Shown here piece by piece: positions 63,351-64,000 of a DNA stretch of 64,000 nt. Source of the DNA: Bacteroidales bacterium (lineage in GTDB: Bacteria; Bacteroidota; Bacteroidia; Bacteroidales; P3); assembly GCA_017480245.1 (NCBI GenBank), contig JAFVBA010000003.1, positions 62,001 to 126,000 of the forward strand, given 5' to 3'. The notes beneath the pieces are model-generated. The model saw only the letters and a program-made list of their open reading frames with translations. It had not been told where the DNA came from and searched no databases. The translations under genes and the position numbers were made by a program. The stretch's first letter is position 1, and every line of letters starts with the position of its first letter.

Positions 63351-64000
63351 ATGAAAAAGAGTATATTCTTGTTTAGTATTCTTATATTGTTGCTTTGTCA
63401 GGGTATTAACGCGCAAGATATCAATTATGACACGTTGGAAACTTTGGAGGAGTATATTTATAAGGATTTTTTCAAAGAATTTTTTACTCACAAGATAACG
63501 CAGTTTGCTATTAGGCAAGGAACATTTATCGGTTGCTTCACCAGAGCCGACAGAATAATGGAGTATTTGCCAGAAGGGGACAGTATGGTTTGCAAACAAA
63601 TGACTTATGGCGATAGCGTAACGGAATTTTATCATAGTTTCGCTCTTGAGGATTTACTTTCGCTATTTAGAGATATTGAAAAGAATTATAGTGCAGATAA
63701 ACCGACATTTACGGATTTTGATATTGCAAAAGAAGATATAGAATTCCGCCGTTTAAATACTGTAAGCAAACAAAAAACGGTACAATTCCTGAATTACAAC
63801 CTATCGGCACCCACTTTAACACGGAGATATTCATACGAAGAAGTTTTTTCTGCCATAATACATAATCCCAATGGTGATAAATTGCAAATAATCTTCCATT
63901 TAGCAAATTTACAAGCCTTCGGATTGCCATTAGTCATCATTAAAAATGACAAAGACCAAATAATATCTTATAATTGTGCGTTAGGAAAATTATTAAAAGA
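63351..64000 (+). CDS. Secreted protein, paralogue of the 22033 C-terminal domain (partial)
   Basis: An open frame of 216 codons running off the right edge. Signal SIFLFSILILLLCQGINAQ is followed by DINYDTLETLEEY, as in the 22033 product (QQYNFDTLEY). ADRIMEYLPEGDSMVC matches HDRIAEYYADKDSLYC, LLSLFRDIEKNY matches LTNILKDINKNH, and FTDFDIAKED matches IKDFHISKED. The propeller half of the 22033 protein is missing, so this is a minimal version of the C-terminal domain. Its start is certain; the end is outside the window. The function is unknown. Confidence 0.8.
   Translation, partial: MKKSIFLFSILILLLCQGINAQDINYDTLETLEEYIYKDFFKEFFTHKITQFAIRQGTFIGCFTRADRIMEYLPEGDSMVCKQMTYGDSVTEFYHSFALEDLLSLFRDIEKNYSADKPTFTDFDIAKEDIEFRRLNTVSKQKTVQFLNYNLSAPTLTRRYSYEEVFSAIIHNPNGDKLQIIFHLANLQAFGLPLVIIKNDKDQIISYNCALGKLLK

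Overview
The window reads as a chromosomal segment of a low-GC, anaerobic member of the Bacteroidota, probably order Bacteroidales. Three things point there. Promoters carry the Bacteroidetes -7 box TAnnTTTG, with a TTTG box about 20 nt upstream where one is visible. Secreted proteins carry type IX secretion (T9SS) C-terminal sorting domains and there is a PorT-like barrel. Families typical of this phylum are present: Omp28, DUF6029, TamL, DUF4271, a C25 gingipain-like protease and paired SurA-like isomerases. No rRNA operon, complete insertion sequence, prophage or CRISPR array is visible. One tRNA (Glu, TTC) is present.

Layout. 0-5.7 kb: a truncated hydrolase joined to a flavodoxin remnant, an iron alcohol dehydrogenase, a lipoprotein flavodoxin, and a divergent HcpR-like regulator/hybrid cluster protein pair sharing one palindromic operator, then a cupin. 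5.8-7.2 kb: a minus-strand operon pyrH-DUF4236-DUF3781. 7.4-14.4 kb: a minus-strand envelope cluster (PorT-like, FAD dehydrogenase, MltD-like transglycosylase, SGNH protein, polytopic membrane protein). 14.7-20.7 kb: M14 carboxypeptidase with sorting domain, outer-membrane protein, waaA, TamL. 21-27 kb: glutaminase, a large secreted protein, universal stress protein, adenine deaminase, and a decayed secreted paralogue. 27.9-33 kb: polyprenyl synthase, TlpA-like thioredoxin, DUF6029, Omp28, sorting-domain protein. 33.3-37.4 kb: pyrF, lipB, a flippase and a barrel. 37.5-44.6 kb: guaB, two PPIases, MoxR, and a secreted protein. 44.7-54.8 kb: two related T9SS cargo genes in inverted orientation enclosing pcm, a YwqK-like lipoprotein, ferredoxin, tRNA-Glu, rpsT and tatD. 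55-64 kb: gingipain-like protease, DUF4271, HemD-like protein with a histone-H1-like tail, rnpA, yidD, LD-carboxypeptidase, flavodiiron protein, and a partial secreted protein.

Genes working together: Hcp, its regulator and the flavodiiron protein suggest a nitric oxide/oxygen defence set in an anaerobe. PorT plus five sorting-domain cargo proteins indicate a working T9SS. WaaA, TamL, MltD and Omp28 serve the outer envelope.

The most unusual content is intergenic. Three sets of dispersed, structured elements recur (called A, B and C here). All have conserved outer inverted arms or a conserved core surrounding short repeated words. The words are homogeneous within a copy but differ between copies, and in family A the central loop is inverted between copies. 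Two arms of a 339-bp inverted repeat bound a 9.55-kb segment and carry the sorting-domain cassette of two cargo proteins. Coordinates come from reading the sequence by eye; family names rest on motif recognition and no database search was possible.
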